Assembly: GCA_036747335.1 (NCBI GenBank)
Contig: DAIOCL010000001.1
Span: 22,839-86,838 of the forward strand
Source of the DNA: UBA4660 sp002405435
Lineage (GTDB): Bacteria; Bacteroidota; Bacteroidia; Flavobacteriales_D; Sanyastnellaceae
DNA length: 64,000 bases
Direction: 5' to 3'
Under the pieces are notes generated by a model that saw only the letters and a program-made list of their open reading frames with translations, had not been told where the DNA came from and did not search any database. The position numbers and the translations under genes are program-made. Positions 34,780 through 43,737 of this stretch are shown in pieces. Every line of letters begins with the position of its first letter. Positions within the stretch are counted from its first letter, which is position 1.

Positions 34780-35849
34780 CAGTAAACCGTGATTAAGTGA
34801 ATTTTTACACTAAACAAATTATTTTCAATTTTGTATTCCGGCTCTGGATATTCCAATAGCTCAAATTGTTTCGCCAGGTTCTCTTTTCCCGTGCCTCCAT
34901 TGCTTTTTGCTTTATTTATGACAGGGTTAAAAGAGTTTGAAACTGTAATAATGTCATTTTCTCGACTGATACTTATAACTAAGGGACTATCAACACTAAA
35001 CATATTGTGTTTTACTGCATTTTCAATTAACGAAAGCAGCGTTAACGGGGGCAAATAGTAGTCGGTTGTCTGCATGTCACCAATCACATTTACTTTTATG
35101 GCATCGGGATATCTCATCATCATCAATTGCACATAAGAATCTGAATTGGCATATTCCTCTTGAAGGGTAATAACGAGCTCGTCATCTTTATGTATAGAAG
35201 AACGGTAAATATTTGCCAGGTGAATAACGAATTTCTCGGCTTTTTCCGGCGATTTTTGAATCAACCCAAGAAGAGATGAAAATGAATTAAAAAGGAAATG
35301 AGGACTAAGTTGCTTCTTCAGCGTGATTTGATGAAACTTATTTCGTTCATATTCAATATCTGATATGGTACTTCTTAATCTTTGTTCCGTGATTACTTTT
35401 ACAAGAAGATTTTCAATCAGAAAAATTGTTCCAAAGGTGGTAGTGACGATTAATAAGTACAGAAAAAAATTAGCGTTTAAGAAAGCCTCATTATCTTCAT
35501 CATTCATCAGAAAGAACCATATTGACCTTACCGAGAGCGAAATCAAAACTGAAACCAGCAGAAATCCAAGAATAATGGTAGTTTTCAGATTCGTGATTCT
35601 GGGTTTAAAGTATGAGTTCATCATCTCAGAAGCACTAATAATCCATCTATGGCACAAGAGGAGAATCAATAAGCCTATACTCGTTGTTGGAATAAACACC
35701 AACGCGTCTGCTATTGCCTCTTGGATGCTCGTGTCATTAACAAGATCAATAATAAAATTATAGACCACCAGAAGTAATAAAAGCGCACTATAAATAAGCC
35801 ATCTTGTCTTCCTTACTTCATTGAATAAGTATCGTTTTTTCTGATACAT
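34779..35849 (-). CDS. LytS-like sensor histidine kinase
   Basis: 356 residues. Four membrane helices in the first 155 residues with little periplasmic sequence, then the His_kinase domain with the phosphoacceptor in LKKQLSPHFLFNSFSSL and an HATPase domain with LIENAVKHN and NGGTGKENLAKQFELL. There is no separate sensory domain, so the signal is probably sensed in or through the membrane, perhaps through the neighbouring receptor. The start overlaps the end of the DUF4249 gene by 32 bases. Confidence 0.9.
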   Translation of the reverse strand: MYQKKRYLFNEVRKTRWLIYSALLLLLVVYNFIIDLVNDTSIQEAIADALVFIPTTSIGLLILLLCHRWIISASEMMNSYFKPRITNLKTTIILGFLLVSVLISLSVRSIWFFLMNDEDNEAFLNANFFLYLLIVTTTFGTIFLIENLLVKVITEQRLRSTISDIEYERNKFHQITLKKQLSPHFLFNSFSSLLGLIQKSPEKAEKFVIHLANIYRSSIHKDDELVITLQEEYANSDSYVQLMMMRYPDAIKVNVIGDMQTTDYYLPPLTLLSLIENAVKHNMFSVDSPLVISISRENDIITVSNSFNPVINKAKSNGGTGKENLAKQFELLEYPEPEYKIENNLFSVKIHLITVY

Positions 35850-36696
35850 AGCTGGTGTAAAAGTATCCTACCGGATACAAAGATGGGGTTGTCTCATTGA
35901 TTACATTACTTCGTATTGGTGCAGGAGGAGGATTTCCAACTACACTCAAGCCCTGATTACCCGTTTGGGTGAATATGTTGTAAAGATAGTCATAGTGTCC
36001 TTTCGAAATTCCGAGCATTTGCACCGTAACTTCATCTCCCAGCTCAAGCCTGATTTCTTCGTTTGGGTTGACGCCAATGCTTGTTTGACCGTCAAAGAAC
36101 TTGTCTGAAAGTAAGAGGTTTCGATTATTACCTCTGTCGGGGATTATGAAAGGAATACCGTTTACCAATGTTTTGAAGTAATAGTAATTTTCTATCCCGG
36201 CCGGGTCCGTTAGATCCAGTCTTGCAAAATAACCTTCCTCGGTGATACCTGTGGCCTGTTCATATGCAAAATACAGTGTGTCAATTTCTGGTGAAGGCAT
36301 AATGACACTGGAAGCACTAAACGTGTTTCCTTCCCAATCAATATTGAGCGTATAAGCAGCGTTGAGGGAAAGCTCAATTTCGTTTGACTCATACCACCCA
36401 TCCTGCGTATGGGTAAAGGGGTAGGATACTCCATTGCTTTCAACAAAAACCTCAGCATCCGTAACGATCGGAATTGCGTCCTGAGACAAGTACGGCAGCG
36501 TGGTTGTTAGTTTAATCTTTTGAGGTTGGTCTGGTCTGGACGGGTTTAATTCCAGGCCACCATCAATGACCAATCTGCGAATTGTGCCACTTTCATTTAA
36601 ATTTTCCGTTACCACTTTCTCACATGAGATAGCTGTAGCAGCAACTACCAATAGGCACCCGATGCTTATTTTATTAAAATGAAATTTCATTGCCAT
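35818..36696 (-). CDS. DUF4249 family lipoprotein
   Basis: 292 residues. Lipoprotein signal peptide with ATAISC, Cys25 being the likely lipidated residue, followed by a beta-rich domain matching DUF4249 proteins, which in Bacteroidota are regularly encoded directly after a TonB-dependent receptor of this type. It may cap or assist that receptor at the cell surface; the ligand is unknown. The start overlaps the receptor stop by one base; a second in-frame ATG is six bases later. Confidence 0.87.
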   Translation of the reverse strand: MAMKFHFNKISIGCLLVVAATAISCEKVVTENLNESGTIRRLVIDGGLELNPSRPDQPQKIKLTTTLPYLSQDAIPIVTDAEVFVESNGVSYPFTHTQDGWYESNEIELSLNAAYTLNIDWEGNTFSASSVIMPSPEIDTLYFAYEQATGITEEGYFARLDLTDPAGIENYYYFKTLVNGIPFIIPDRGNNRNLLLSDKFFDGQTSIGVNPNEEIRLELGDEVTVQMLGISKGHYDYLYNIFTQTGNQGLSVVGNPPPAPIRSNVINETTPSLYPVGYFYTSYVSEKTILIQ

Positions 36697-39080
36697 TAGA
36701 ATTTAAAATTATATGTTACTGAAGGTATAATAGGGAAATATGCGATTTGAACCGCTTCTGTGGTACCCGTCGCGAGTTCAACACCATTTATCTCACTAAT
36801 TTCTCTGAAGAAAATTGATGCCGCATTGAGACGGTTGTAGACATTAATGATACTAAAAACCCACTGTCCTTTGATCCGTGCATCTTCTTTCGGATTAAGC
36901 GTAGCCGAGATATCCAATCTGTGATAGTCCGGCAGCCTGCCCGAGTTGCGACTGCTAAAATCAGCCACTATAAGTCCATTGCTCTGGTATTTGCCGGAAG
37001 GATATGTAACCGGTCTGCCAGACCCATAAATGAAGTTAGCACTCAGCTCCAATCTTTTGTTAAGTTTATAGAAGCCGATAAGATTCAGTTGATGGCGCTG
37101 GTCACTATTCGTGCTATACCATTCATTGTTGTTAATTCCGGTAACTTTAGCTTCCGACCTGGACAATGTATAGCTTATCCAGCCTGTAAATTTCCCTTCG
37201 GTTTTGCTTATTTGAAGCTCTACTCCATAAGATCGGCCATTGCCCTTAGCGATTTGCGACTCGATGTTCTCATTGAACAATAAATCCGCTCCATCAATAA
37301 AATCAGTAATATTGTTTAAGCTTTTGTAATATGTTTCTGATGATATTTCAAATTTACCATTTTTAGTATTTTTGAAATAGCCAAGTGCAAATTGATCAGC
37401 ATTTTGCGGATCTATGTATGGACCTGATGGAGTCCAAACATCTAAGGGGGTTGGTGATGTTGTGTTAGAAATAAGGTGGATATATTGATACATCTTGTTA
37501 TATCCAAATTTTACTGATTCCAATTCAGACAACTTGTATCTTACATTAAGTCTTGGCTCTAGCCCATTATCTGTGGAGATCAATTCTCCGCGTCTGTACT
37601 GCCGTTCACCAAGAATGGTGTTTTGGCTATATGTATTAAACACCTCATTATAGGTAAGCGGAGTTGCACTTGCGTATTCTCTTATTCTTTCTCCTCCCAA
37701 TCTAAAGAAATTAGAAGCGCGCAGTCCATATTGGATGGAAAGTTTACTTGTTAGCTTTTGCTCATTGTCCACATAAAATGCCACCTCACTCGCATAATTC
37801 TGCTGGAAGGTCTGTGCTTTTATTGGTGATTCCAGCAGCGGACTAATCTGCCCCGGTCGGAAATTATAGTACAGAGCATCTGCGCCGAACCGTATTGTGG
37901 TTTTGTCATTTAAGTAATAGGTTGCGCGTGGTCTAAGATTATAATTAATGATGTTGGATTTCCAGGAGAACTCATACCCCGAGCGTAAGTTGTCAAGATT
38001 ATAATCGTACTGGCTTCCAATAAGCGAAGTTTGTATGAACCATTTTTCCCCACCGGTTCTTGTCCATCTAATTGTTCCAGATGAATTGCCCCATTGAGCT
38101 CCAACCAGACCTGGTAGTTTAAAGTTATCCCTGCCAAAATACCCACTCACGTAGAGGCGATTTTTTGAATTGATAGCGTAATTGGTTTTTAAGTTCAGGT
38201 CATAAAAAAACAGTTTATTATTTCTAAACTCCTCTGACAAATTAGTAAAAAGGTCTACGTACGATCTCCTCCCGGCAACGATAAACGATCCTTTTGCTTC
38301 TTCTTCTTTAGCTCTTCCTATAGGACCCTCTATTAAAGCCCTGCTTGAAATAAGTCCTATACCCATTTCCCTGACGAATTTCTTTGAGTTACCTTCCCTT
38401 TGCCTCACGTCAAGCACTGAAGATAAACGGCCGCCGTATGTGGCAGGTACCCCTCCTTTATACAGCTTCGCTTCCTTGATTACATCAGCATTAAAGACTG
38501 AAAAAAGTCCAAACAAATGGGTTGCATTGAATATAGTTGCTTCATCAAGGAGTATGAGGTTTTGGTCTGCGCCTCCACCACGAACATTAAAGCCTGAGGA
38601 GGCTTCACTAGTTGTCGAAACACCAGGAAGTAGTTGGATGGCCCTTAAGACGTCTGCCTCCCCAAGAACTGCGGGTAACTGTTTTATCACCTGTGCGTTC
38701 AGTGTTTTAACGCCCATCTCAGTGCTTTGAATCAGTTCATTTTTTGCCACTGAGCTGACTACTACTTCTGATAAAGTTTTGGAAGAGGAATCAAGAGATA
38801 TGTTTAAAACCGTATTCGCTTTTAAATCAAGTTCTATTCGTTTCGTTTCCATACCAATATACCTCACTTCAAGCGTATACACTCCCGCAGTCAGATCAAA
38901 AGAATAAAAGCCATATTCATTTGAAATTGCAACGCCCGCTCCGTTGACAACGAGTGTGGCTCCAATTAGGGTCTCGCCACTTGATTTTTCACTCACTTCA
39001 CCAGAAACGGTAAATTTTGATTGTCCTTTAGCCATGCCAACGATTGTTAGCATCATGCAGCAAATAATTAGGTACTTCAT
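36696..39080 (-). CDS. TonB-dependent outer-membrane receptor with carboxypeptidase-like N-terminal domain
   Basis: 794 residues from ATG 39080 (MKYLIICCMMLTIVGMAKG signal peptide); an ATG at 39104 is also in frame. Residues about 25-110 form a carboxypeptidase-regulatory-like domain (GETLIGATLVV, NEYGFYSFDL), followed by the plug (LPAVLGEADVLRAIQLLPGV, GFNVRGGGADQNLILLDEA) and a beta-barrel. It imports an unknown ligand with TonB energy. It is the first gene of an AT-rich operon followed by DUF4249, a LytS-like kinase and a LytTR regulator. Iron or oligopeptide uptake are guesses only. Confidence 0.9.
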   Translation of the reverse strand: MKYLIICCMMLTIVGMAKGQSKFTVSGEVSEKSSGETLIGATLVVNGAGVAISNEYGFYSFDLTAGVYTLEVRYIGMETKRIELDLKANTVLNISLDSSSKTLSEVVVSSVAKNELIQSTEMGVKTLNAQVIKQLPAVLGEADVLRAIQLLPGVSTTSEASSGFNVRGGGADQNLILLDEATIFNATHLFGLFSVFNADVIKEAKLYKGGVPATYGGRLSSVLDVRQREGNSKKFVREMGIGLISSRALIEGPIGRAKEEEAKGSFIVAGRRSYVDLFTNLSEEFRNNKLFFYDLNLKTNYAINSKNRLYVSGYFGRDNFKLPGLVGAQWGNSSGTIRWTRTGGEKWFIQTSLIGSQYDYNLDNLRSGYEFSWKSNIINYNLRPRATYYLNDKTTIRFGADALYYNFRPGQISPLLESPIKAQTFQQNYASEVAFYVDNEQKLTSKLSIQYGLRASNFFRLGGERIREYASATPLTYNEVFNTYSQNTILGERQYRRGELISTDNGLEPRLNVRYKLSELESVKFGYNKMYQYIHLISNTTSPTPLDVWTPSGPYIDPQNADQFALGYFKNTKNGKFEISSETYYKSLNNITDFIDGADLLFNENIESQIAKGNGRSYGVELQISKTEGKFTGWISYTLSRSEAKVTGINNNEWYSTNSDQRHQLNLIGFYKLNKRLELSANFIYGSGRPVTYPSGKYQSNGLIVADFSSRNSGRLPDYHRLDISATLNPKEDARIKGQWVFSIINVYNRLNAASIFFREISEINGVELATGTTEAVQIAYFPIIPSVTYNFKF

Positions 39081-39465
39081 TAACTTTAATTTTCCGCTAA
39101 GCACCCGCTACTTTGGGTATTTCATACTTATTTATTGGCTGAATGACGTAAACCCACCGTTGAATGGCGTATTTTGACATTAAATGAATATTGCAACATG
39201 AAATTGAGCTACCTCGTTTATAATTAGACCATTAACCTGTAGCGCCAGCCTGTTTCTCACACCCAAAAAATGTCATTAGCCTGGATGGCGTGCGTGTTTT
39301 CTCCTTGCAGCCTCCATCTATTTGAAGGCGCAAAAAAGTTGCTTATCAGAGAACAGAAACCAAGATGAACGCCACGCCTGCTGCAAAGCTCTATGGCAGC
39401 ATGAAACCGTTTACGGGGAAACGCAAGCCAAAAAATCGATGTGGTTTTTGAACTAAGAACTCCGC
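39081..39465. other. Non-coding stretch upstream of the receptor operon
   Basis: 385 bases between the divergently placed starts/ends of the receptor and the O-methyltransferase gene. It holds the 9-bp direct-repeat pair (39140-39169) and otherwise no supported gene; composition rises from AT-rich to mixed between about 39200 and 39300. A 28-codon frame at 39365 and a 76-codon minus frame at 39257 have no recognisable content. Confidence 0.6.
39140..39169 (-). promoter_or_regulatory. Putative LytTR operator: two 9-bp direct repeats with a 12-bp spacer
   Basis: In operon orientation the repeats read CGCCATTCA (39161-39169) and CGTCATTCA (39140-39148), identical at eight of nine positions and separated by exactly 12 bases. 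LytTR regulators characteristically bind paired 9-bp direct repeats with 12-13 bp between them. It lies 60 bases upstream of the receptor ATG, in the operon that encodes a LytTR regulator. No TAnnTTTG box is visible downstream, as might be expected for an activator-dependent promoter. Confidence 0.5.
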
Positions 39466-40110
39466 TTATCCAACTACCCTGGCACACATCAGTCCGTCGC
39501 GCAAAGGAAGCAGAACGGGCTGTATCCGGGGATCCTTTCGGATTTCATCATTGAATGCCTGGAGGGCCCTGGTTTCCGCATCACCGGTGGCAGCCGGTGT
39601 CACCACCTTTCCGCTCCAGAGCACATTGTCGGCCAGAATCAGCCCTCCGGGAGCCATCATCGGCAATACCTGGTAGTAATAATGCAGGTAGTTTTCTTTG
39701 TCGGCATCTATGAACACGAGGTCAATGGGTCCGGAAAGGGTGGGTATGATATCGCGTGCATTTCCAACATGACGCTCCACCTTGTCAACGATGCCCGCCA
39801 TTGCAAAGTATTTGTCCTGAATCCACTTCAGTTCATCGTTGATGTCGATGGTAATTAACCTGCCGCCGGCTTGCAATCCCTCGCAGAGGCAGATGGCCGA
39901 ATATCCGGTATATGTGCCAATTTCGAGGATTACCGATGGCCGGGTTAGGTGCGACAACAAACTGAGCATACGGCCCTGGATGTGTCCGCTAAGCATGCGG
40001 GGCATCAGCACTTTTTGCCAGGTTTCGCGGGTAAGGGCTTTCAACACCTCCGGTTCGGGCTGGGTATGTTCGGTTGCGTAGTTTTCAATCGCCTCCGGGA
40101 GAAAGTTCAT
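39466..40110 (-). CDS. Class I SAM-dependent O-methyltransferase (caffeoyl-CoA OMT family)
   Basis: 214 residues from ATG 40110 (MNFLPEAIENYATEHTQPEP). SAM-binding motif ILEIGTYTGYSAICLCEGL, acidic ITIDIND, and the metal/substrate motif LVFIDADKENYLHYY with LADNVLWSGKV. The long in-frame extension upstream lacks family similarity and is rejected. Bacterial members methylate catechol-like hydroxyls; the natural substrate is unknown. Confidence 0.9.
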   Translation of the reverse strand: MNFLPEAIENYATEHTQPEPEVLKALTRETWQKVLMPRMLSGHIQGRMLSLLSHLTRPSVILEIGTYTGYSAICLCEGLQAGGRLITIDINDELKWIQDKYFAMAGIVDKVERHVGNARDIIPTLSGPIDLVFIDADKENYLHYYYQVLPMMAPGGLILADNVLWSGKVVTPAATGDAETRALQAFNDEIRKDPRIQPVLLPLRDGLMCARVVG

Positions 40111-40249
40111 GTCGGTTCTTTTTGCAAAGATGTGCCAGGCCCCGGAGAGACACGACCCCCTTTTCCTGCCAATATGCTCATCGGGGATTCGCGCATTCAG
40201 GCCTAATTTCGCCCCGATGAATTTTCTGTAGTTATCTGAGGCCCTTCGC

Positions 40250-41497
40250 ATGTGGCTTGCGCACTGGATTGCCGAAGAGTGGGTGTCTTTTGGCACCTTC
40301 ATCACCGGCTTCGGGGTGCTGGCAGCCCTGTGTTTCACTATCTGGTTTTTTACACGGGTAGTCATCATCCGTGTGATCAGGCGTATCGTCACTCGGACGG
40401 AAACCCGCTGGGATGACAAACTTTTTGAATACAAGGTTTTCCGGCAACTTGCCATGATTGTTATCGCCATCGTGATTACGCATGCCGTGCCGGTGCTGTT
40501 CAGGCATTATCCCGACTGGCTCGTGTTTTCTCTTCCGCTGGCGCAGGTCTATGTGGTGGTGGCCATCTTGCGGGCCCTTCACGCCGTGCTGAACGCCATC
40601 AGCGACCTGCTTGAAACGACACCCAGCCTTTCCGACAAGCCTATAAGAAGCTACAAACAGGTAGCCAAGATTATTTTTCTGCTGATCGGACTGGTGTTCA
40701 TTCTGAGCATCCTGCTGCGTCAGTCACCCCTTTACATTCTCACCGGGTTCGGTGCCGTAACGGCCATATTGCTGCTCATTTTTAAGGATGCCATCCTCGG
40801 CTTTACGGCGAGTATACAAATGAGTGCCATTGACCTGGTAAGAATCGGAGACTGGATTACCGTGGAGAAGTTTGGGGCAGACGGAGAGGTCATCGAAATC
40901 AACCTTACCACCGTAAAGGTCAGAAACTGGGACATGACCGTAACCCTTGTGCCATCCTATGCGCTGGTGAGTGAAAGTTTCAGGAACTGGCGCGGCATGC
41001 AGGAGAGCGAAGGACGACGCATCAAACGGTTTATGTACATCAAAATCTCCAGCATCAAATACTGCGATGAGGACCTGTACAACCGGCTGCTCAAGGTTGA
41101 GCGCATACGCGACTACCTGCTGGAACGTCACCGAGAGATCGAGACTTTCAACACCACAGGTGGTATCGATAAATCTGTGCTGATCAACGGCAGGCACATG
41201 ACCAATATCGGCATCTTCCGCCAGTATGCAGAGGCCTATCTGAGGCAAAATCCGAAAATCAACAGCGACATGACCTACATGGTGCGCCATCTTCAGGCTA
41301 CGCACCACGGCCTCCCGATAGAGGTCTATGCTTTTTCCCGGGAGAAAGAACTGGAACGATTTGAAGAAGTCGCAGCCGATATATTCGATCACCTGTTTGC
41401 CGCCATAGCCTACTTTGACCTGGAAGTTTTTGAAAGTCCGTCAGGCGGAGAGCGCAAGATGGCCGAAGAAAATTCCGGACCCGTAATCGAAGAATGA
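40250..41497 (+). CDS. Mechanosensitive ion channel, MscS/YbdG family
   Basis: 415 residues. About five membrane helices, the last being the pore-lining one (ILTGFGAVTAILLLIFKDAILGFTASIQM), followed by the MscS beta domain (IRIGDWITVEKFGADGEVIEINLTTVKVRNWD and the loop VPSYALVSESFRNWRG) and an alpha/beta C-terminal domain. The long C-terminal part and the segment IKRFMYIKISSIKYCDE resemble YbdG (MscM), which helps protect against osmotic downshock. Overlaps the next gene start by four bases. Confidence 0.9.
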   Translation: MWLAHWIAEEWVSFGTFITGFGVLAALCFTIWFFTRVVIIRVIRRIVTRTETRWDDKLFEYKVFRQLAMIVIAIVITHAVPVLFRHYPDWLVFSLPLAQVYVVVAILRALHAVLNAISDLLETTPSLSDKPIRSYKQVAKIIFLLIGLVFILSILLRQSPLYILTGFGAVTAILLLIFKDAILGFTASIQMSAIDLVRIGDWITVEKFGADGEVIEINLTTVKVRNWDMTVTLVPSYALVSESFRNWRGMQESEGRRIKRFMYIKISSIKYCDEDLYNRLLKVERIRDYLLERHREIETFNTTGGIDKSVLINGRHMTNIGIFRQYAEAYLRQNPKINSDMTYMVRHLQATHHGLPIEVYAFSREKELERFEEVAADIFDHLFAAIAYFDLEVFESPSGGERKMAEENSGPVIEE

Positions 41498-42069
41498 ACA
41501 AGAATGTAGTGTTGCAGCTGGCCCTGCTCACCCTGGTGGGCATGCCGATTATCGCGCTGGTCGTTGACCACTACAGCGAGGATCGGGTCAACCTGGCTGC
41601 ATCATTGGCCGGACCCTCCCACCCTTTGCTGCAACTGGTGTACGGACTAACCGGCGGGGCAGCCGCCGCGGCCGTCGCCAGCCTGACCATCTCGATGAAA
41701 TTTATGCAAGGCATTAGTTCGCGTTATGTGAACCTGTTTGGTCATTTCAACCTCAACCGAAATGAAATTGTGCTCATCTCACTCTGCGCCGGTGTAGGCG
41801 AAGAACTGCTCTTTCGCGGGGCATTGCAGCCCTTCCTCGGCATCGCGCTGACCTCATTCATTTTCGTGGGCATGCACGGCTACTACAGCATTCGGTCTTG
41901 GCAGATAACGGTGTACGGCGCTGTGATGACCCTCATCATTGCAGCCATCGGTTGGATGAGCGTTGCCTTCGGACTCATAAGTGCCATGGTTGCCCACACG
42001 GTGATCGATGTGGTGCTGCTGCACCGCTTACAGGAGTCAGGCCGCCGCCAGGTGCAGGAGGAAGACTGA
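41494..42069 (+). CDS. CPBP-family intramembrane metalloprotease
   Basis: 191 residues, six or so helices. CPBP (Abi/CAAX) motifs: VGEELLFRGALQ with the Glu-Glu pair and Arg, the His in FIFVGMHGYYS, and the third motif AMVAHTVIDVVLL. Family members cleave or modify prenylated or membrane-bound peptides; the bacterial substrates are mostly unknown. Coupled to the MscS gene by a four-base overlap (ATGA). Confidence 0.87.
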   Translation: MNKNVVLQLALLTLVGMPIIALVVDHYSEDRVNLAASLAGPSHPLLQLVYGLTGGAAAAAVASLTISMKFMQGISSRYVNLFGHFNLNRNEIVLISLCAGVGEELLFRGALQPFLGIALTSFIFVGMHGYYSIRSWQITVYGAVMTLIIAAIGWMSVAFGLISAMVAHTVIDVVLLHRLQESGRRQVQEED

Positions 42070-42158
42070 TTGATACAGGTATTCCGGGGCGGTTAACCCA
42101 GGCGTGGAAGCAAGGCTTTTGGTATTCTCGCTATTTTTGAACGATTATTCGCAAGGCT

Positions 42159-42497
42159 ATGAGTGCAAAACCGAAATCAGGCTCCGGCGGCTTCGTCTAT
42201 TCCACCAATCCTGACTTTTTCCGGGAGGAGGAGGCTGCGGCAGGCTCCGGTAGCGGGCCCCAGGAGCTCCGCGTCTGGCTGGAAAAAAATCACCGCGGCG
42301 GCAAGACGGTTACGGTCGTGCGGGGCTTCTCCGGCAGCGATGCCGAATTGGAAGACCTGGGCCGCACACTCAGACAAAAATGTGGATCGGGTGGCAGCGT
42401 GAAAGACGGAGAAATTCTCATCCAGGGCGATCACCGCCAGAAAGTCATTCAATGGCTCACCCAGCTGAAGCACCGTGTAAAAAGTGCAGGAAGCTGA
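42159..42497 (+). CDS. SUI1/eIF1-like translation factor (YciH family)
   Basis: 112 residues. After a flexible Gly/Ser-rich N-terminus the SUI1 core is clear: RGGKTVTVVRGFSGSDAELEDLGRTLRQKCGSGGSVKDGEILIQGDHRQKVIQWL. Bacterial SUI1 proteins can bind the 30S subunit and influence initiation fidelity. The stop overlaps the next start by one base. Confidence 0.93.
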   Translation: MSAKPKSGSGGFVYSTNPDFFREEEAAAGSGSGPQELRVWLEKNHRGGKTVTVVRGFSGSDAELEDLGRTLRQKCGSGGSVKDGEILIQGDHRQKVIQWLTQLKHRVKSAGS

Positions 42498-43705
42498 TGA
42501 CCAATACCCCTGCCCCGGGCGATGAGCGGTTTGCCATTGCCATCAAAACATTTCAGGCATTCGAACCGCTGGTTGCCGCTGAATTGCGCCGACTGGGCTT
42601 CACCGATCCCGCCGAAGATACCCGCCTTGTAACGGTGTCAGGCACACTTGAAGACGTGTACCGACTTAATTACATGATGCGCACTGCGCTGCGTATTCTT
42701 ATTCCTGTCAGAAAATTCATCGTGCATTCGCCTGATGACCTCTACCGTAAAATCAAAAAAACAGACTGGACACCCTGGCTGAGTGCAGACAGCACCTTTG
42801 CGATAGACCCGCACATCAGCAGCGGACTCTTCAGACATCCGCACTTCGCATCCCTTCGTATGAAGGATGCCATCGCTGACCAGTTCACCGAACGTGTAAA
42901 CCGACGGCCCGATGTAGACCCTGGGTCACCCGATGTGCGCTTCGACCTGCATATTGACGCGGGAAACAGGGTTACCGTTTCGCTCGACAGCAGTGGCACC
43001 TCGCTTAACCAGCGTGGATACAGGGTTTCCGGCGGAGAGGCACCCCTCAATGAAGTGCTGGCGGCCGGACTCCTGGAGCGTGCGGGCTATACCGGTCGGG
43101 AAACGCTCTATGTGCCCATGTGCGGCAGCGGAACACTGGCCATCGAAGCAGCGATGATGACCACCGGTGCACCGGCCAGGCTGCTCAACCCTCAGTTTGG
43201 GTTTATGAAATGGAAGGATTTCAATCCGGACCTGTGGAAGCAGGTGAAGGCCCGCTGCGACAGCAGCATGCATGCGGCGTATGCACCCATCATGGCTTCT
43301 GACCTGAAGGCTGCTGCTGCCGATGAATGCCGGCGCAACCTCGTCAGGGCCGGAATGAGCGATCATGTGGCCGTGCGTACGGAAGACTTTTTCGACCTGA
43401 AACCCACCGGTGAATCGGGCATGGTGATACTCAATCCGCCTTACGGAGAGCGAATGCCGTTGGCCGAGATCCAATCATTCTACCGCCGCATCGGTGACCA
43501 GCTCAAGCGCCATTGGGCCGGCCATACCGCCTGGCTGATCTCGTCCAACCTGGAAGCACTCAAACATATCGGACTCAAACCTTCCGCAAAGTTCAAGCTG
43601 CTCAACGGCAGCCTGCCTTGTCTCTACCAGCAGTTCGAACTCTTCAGGGGTGACCGAAAGTCGCGGCTTCAGGCTTCGGGGTCCGAAGCGGACAGCACGC
43701 CGTGA
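42497..43705 (+). CDS. THUMP-domain class I RNA methyltransferase (RlmL N-half-like)
   Basis: 402 residues from ATG 42497. N-terminal ferredoxin-like and THUMP domains (FQAFEPLVAAELRRLGF, RILIPVRKFIVHSPDDLY, RFDLHIDAGNRVTVSLDSSG, NQRGYR), then the methyltransferase domain with the SAM loop YVPMCGSGTLAIEAAM and the target-base motif ILNPPYGERM. Relatives make N2-methylguanosine in 23S rRNA. It corresponds to the RlmL half only; the RlmK half is absent. Directly coupled to the SUI1 gene. Confidence 0.9.
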   Translation: MTNTPAPGDERFAIAIKTFQAFEPLVAAELRRLGFTDPAEDTRLVTVSGTLEDVYRLNYMMRTALRILIPVRKFIVHSPDDLYRKIKKTDWTPWLSADSTFAIDPHISSGLFRHPHFASLRMKDAIADQFTERVNRRPDVDPGSPDVRFDLHIDAGNRVTVSLDSSGTSLNQRGYRVSGGEAPLNEVLAAGLLERAGYTGRETLYVPMCGSGTLAIEAAMMTTGAPARLLNPQFGFMKWKDFNPDLWKQVKARCDSSMHAAYAPIMASDLKAAAADECRRNLVRAGMSDHVAVRTEDFFDLKPTGESGMVILNPPYGERMPLAEIQSFYRRIGDQLKRHWAGHTAWLISSNLEALKHIGLKPSAKFKLLNGSLPCLYQQFELFRGDRKSRLQASGSEADSTP

Positions 43706-43737
43706 GGTAAATTCACGGCCTCAACCATTGATACCGC

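Larger units (their letters stand above)
34060..39200. other. AT-rich genomic island carrying a self-contained TonB receptor / two-component operon
   Basis: Base composition drops sharply: a 60-base line at 34501 has 17 G/C, against 34 in a line at 33241 within sucC. All four genes in the block share it, and composition recovers from about 39466. No integrase, transposase, tRNA or flanking direct repeat was found. Horizontal acquisition is the simplest reading. Confidence 0.65.

Noticed and set aside
39365..39451. 28-codon basic peptide frame
   Set aside because: No promoter box, conserved motif or ribosome binding site; likely chance in a junction region.
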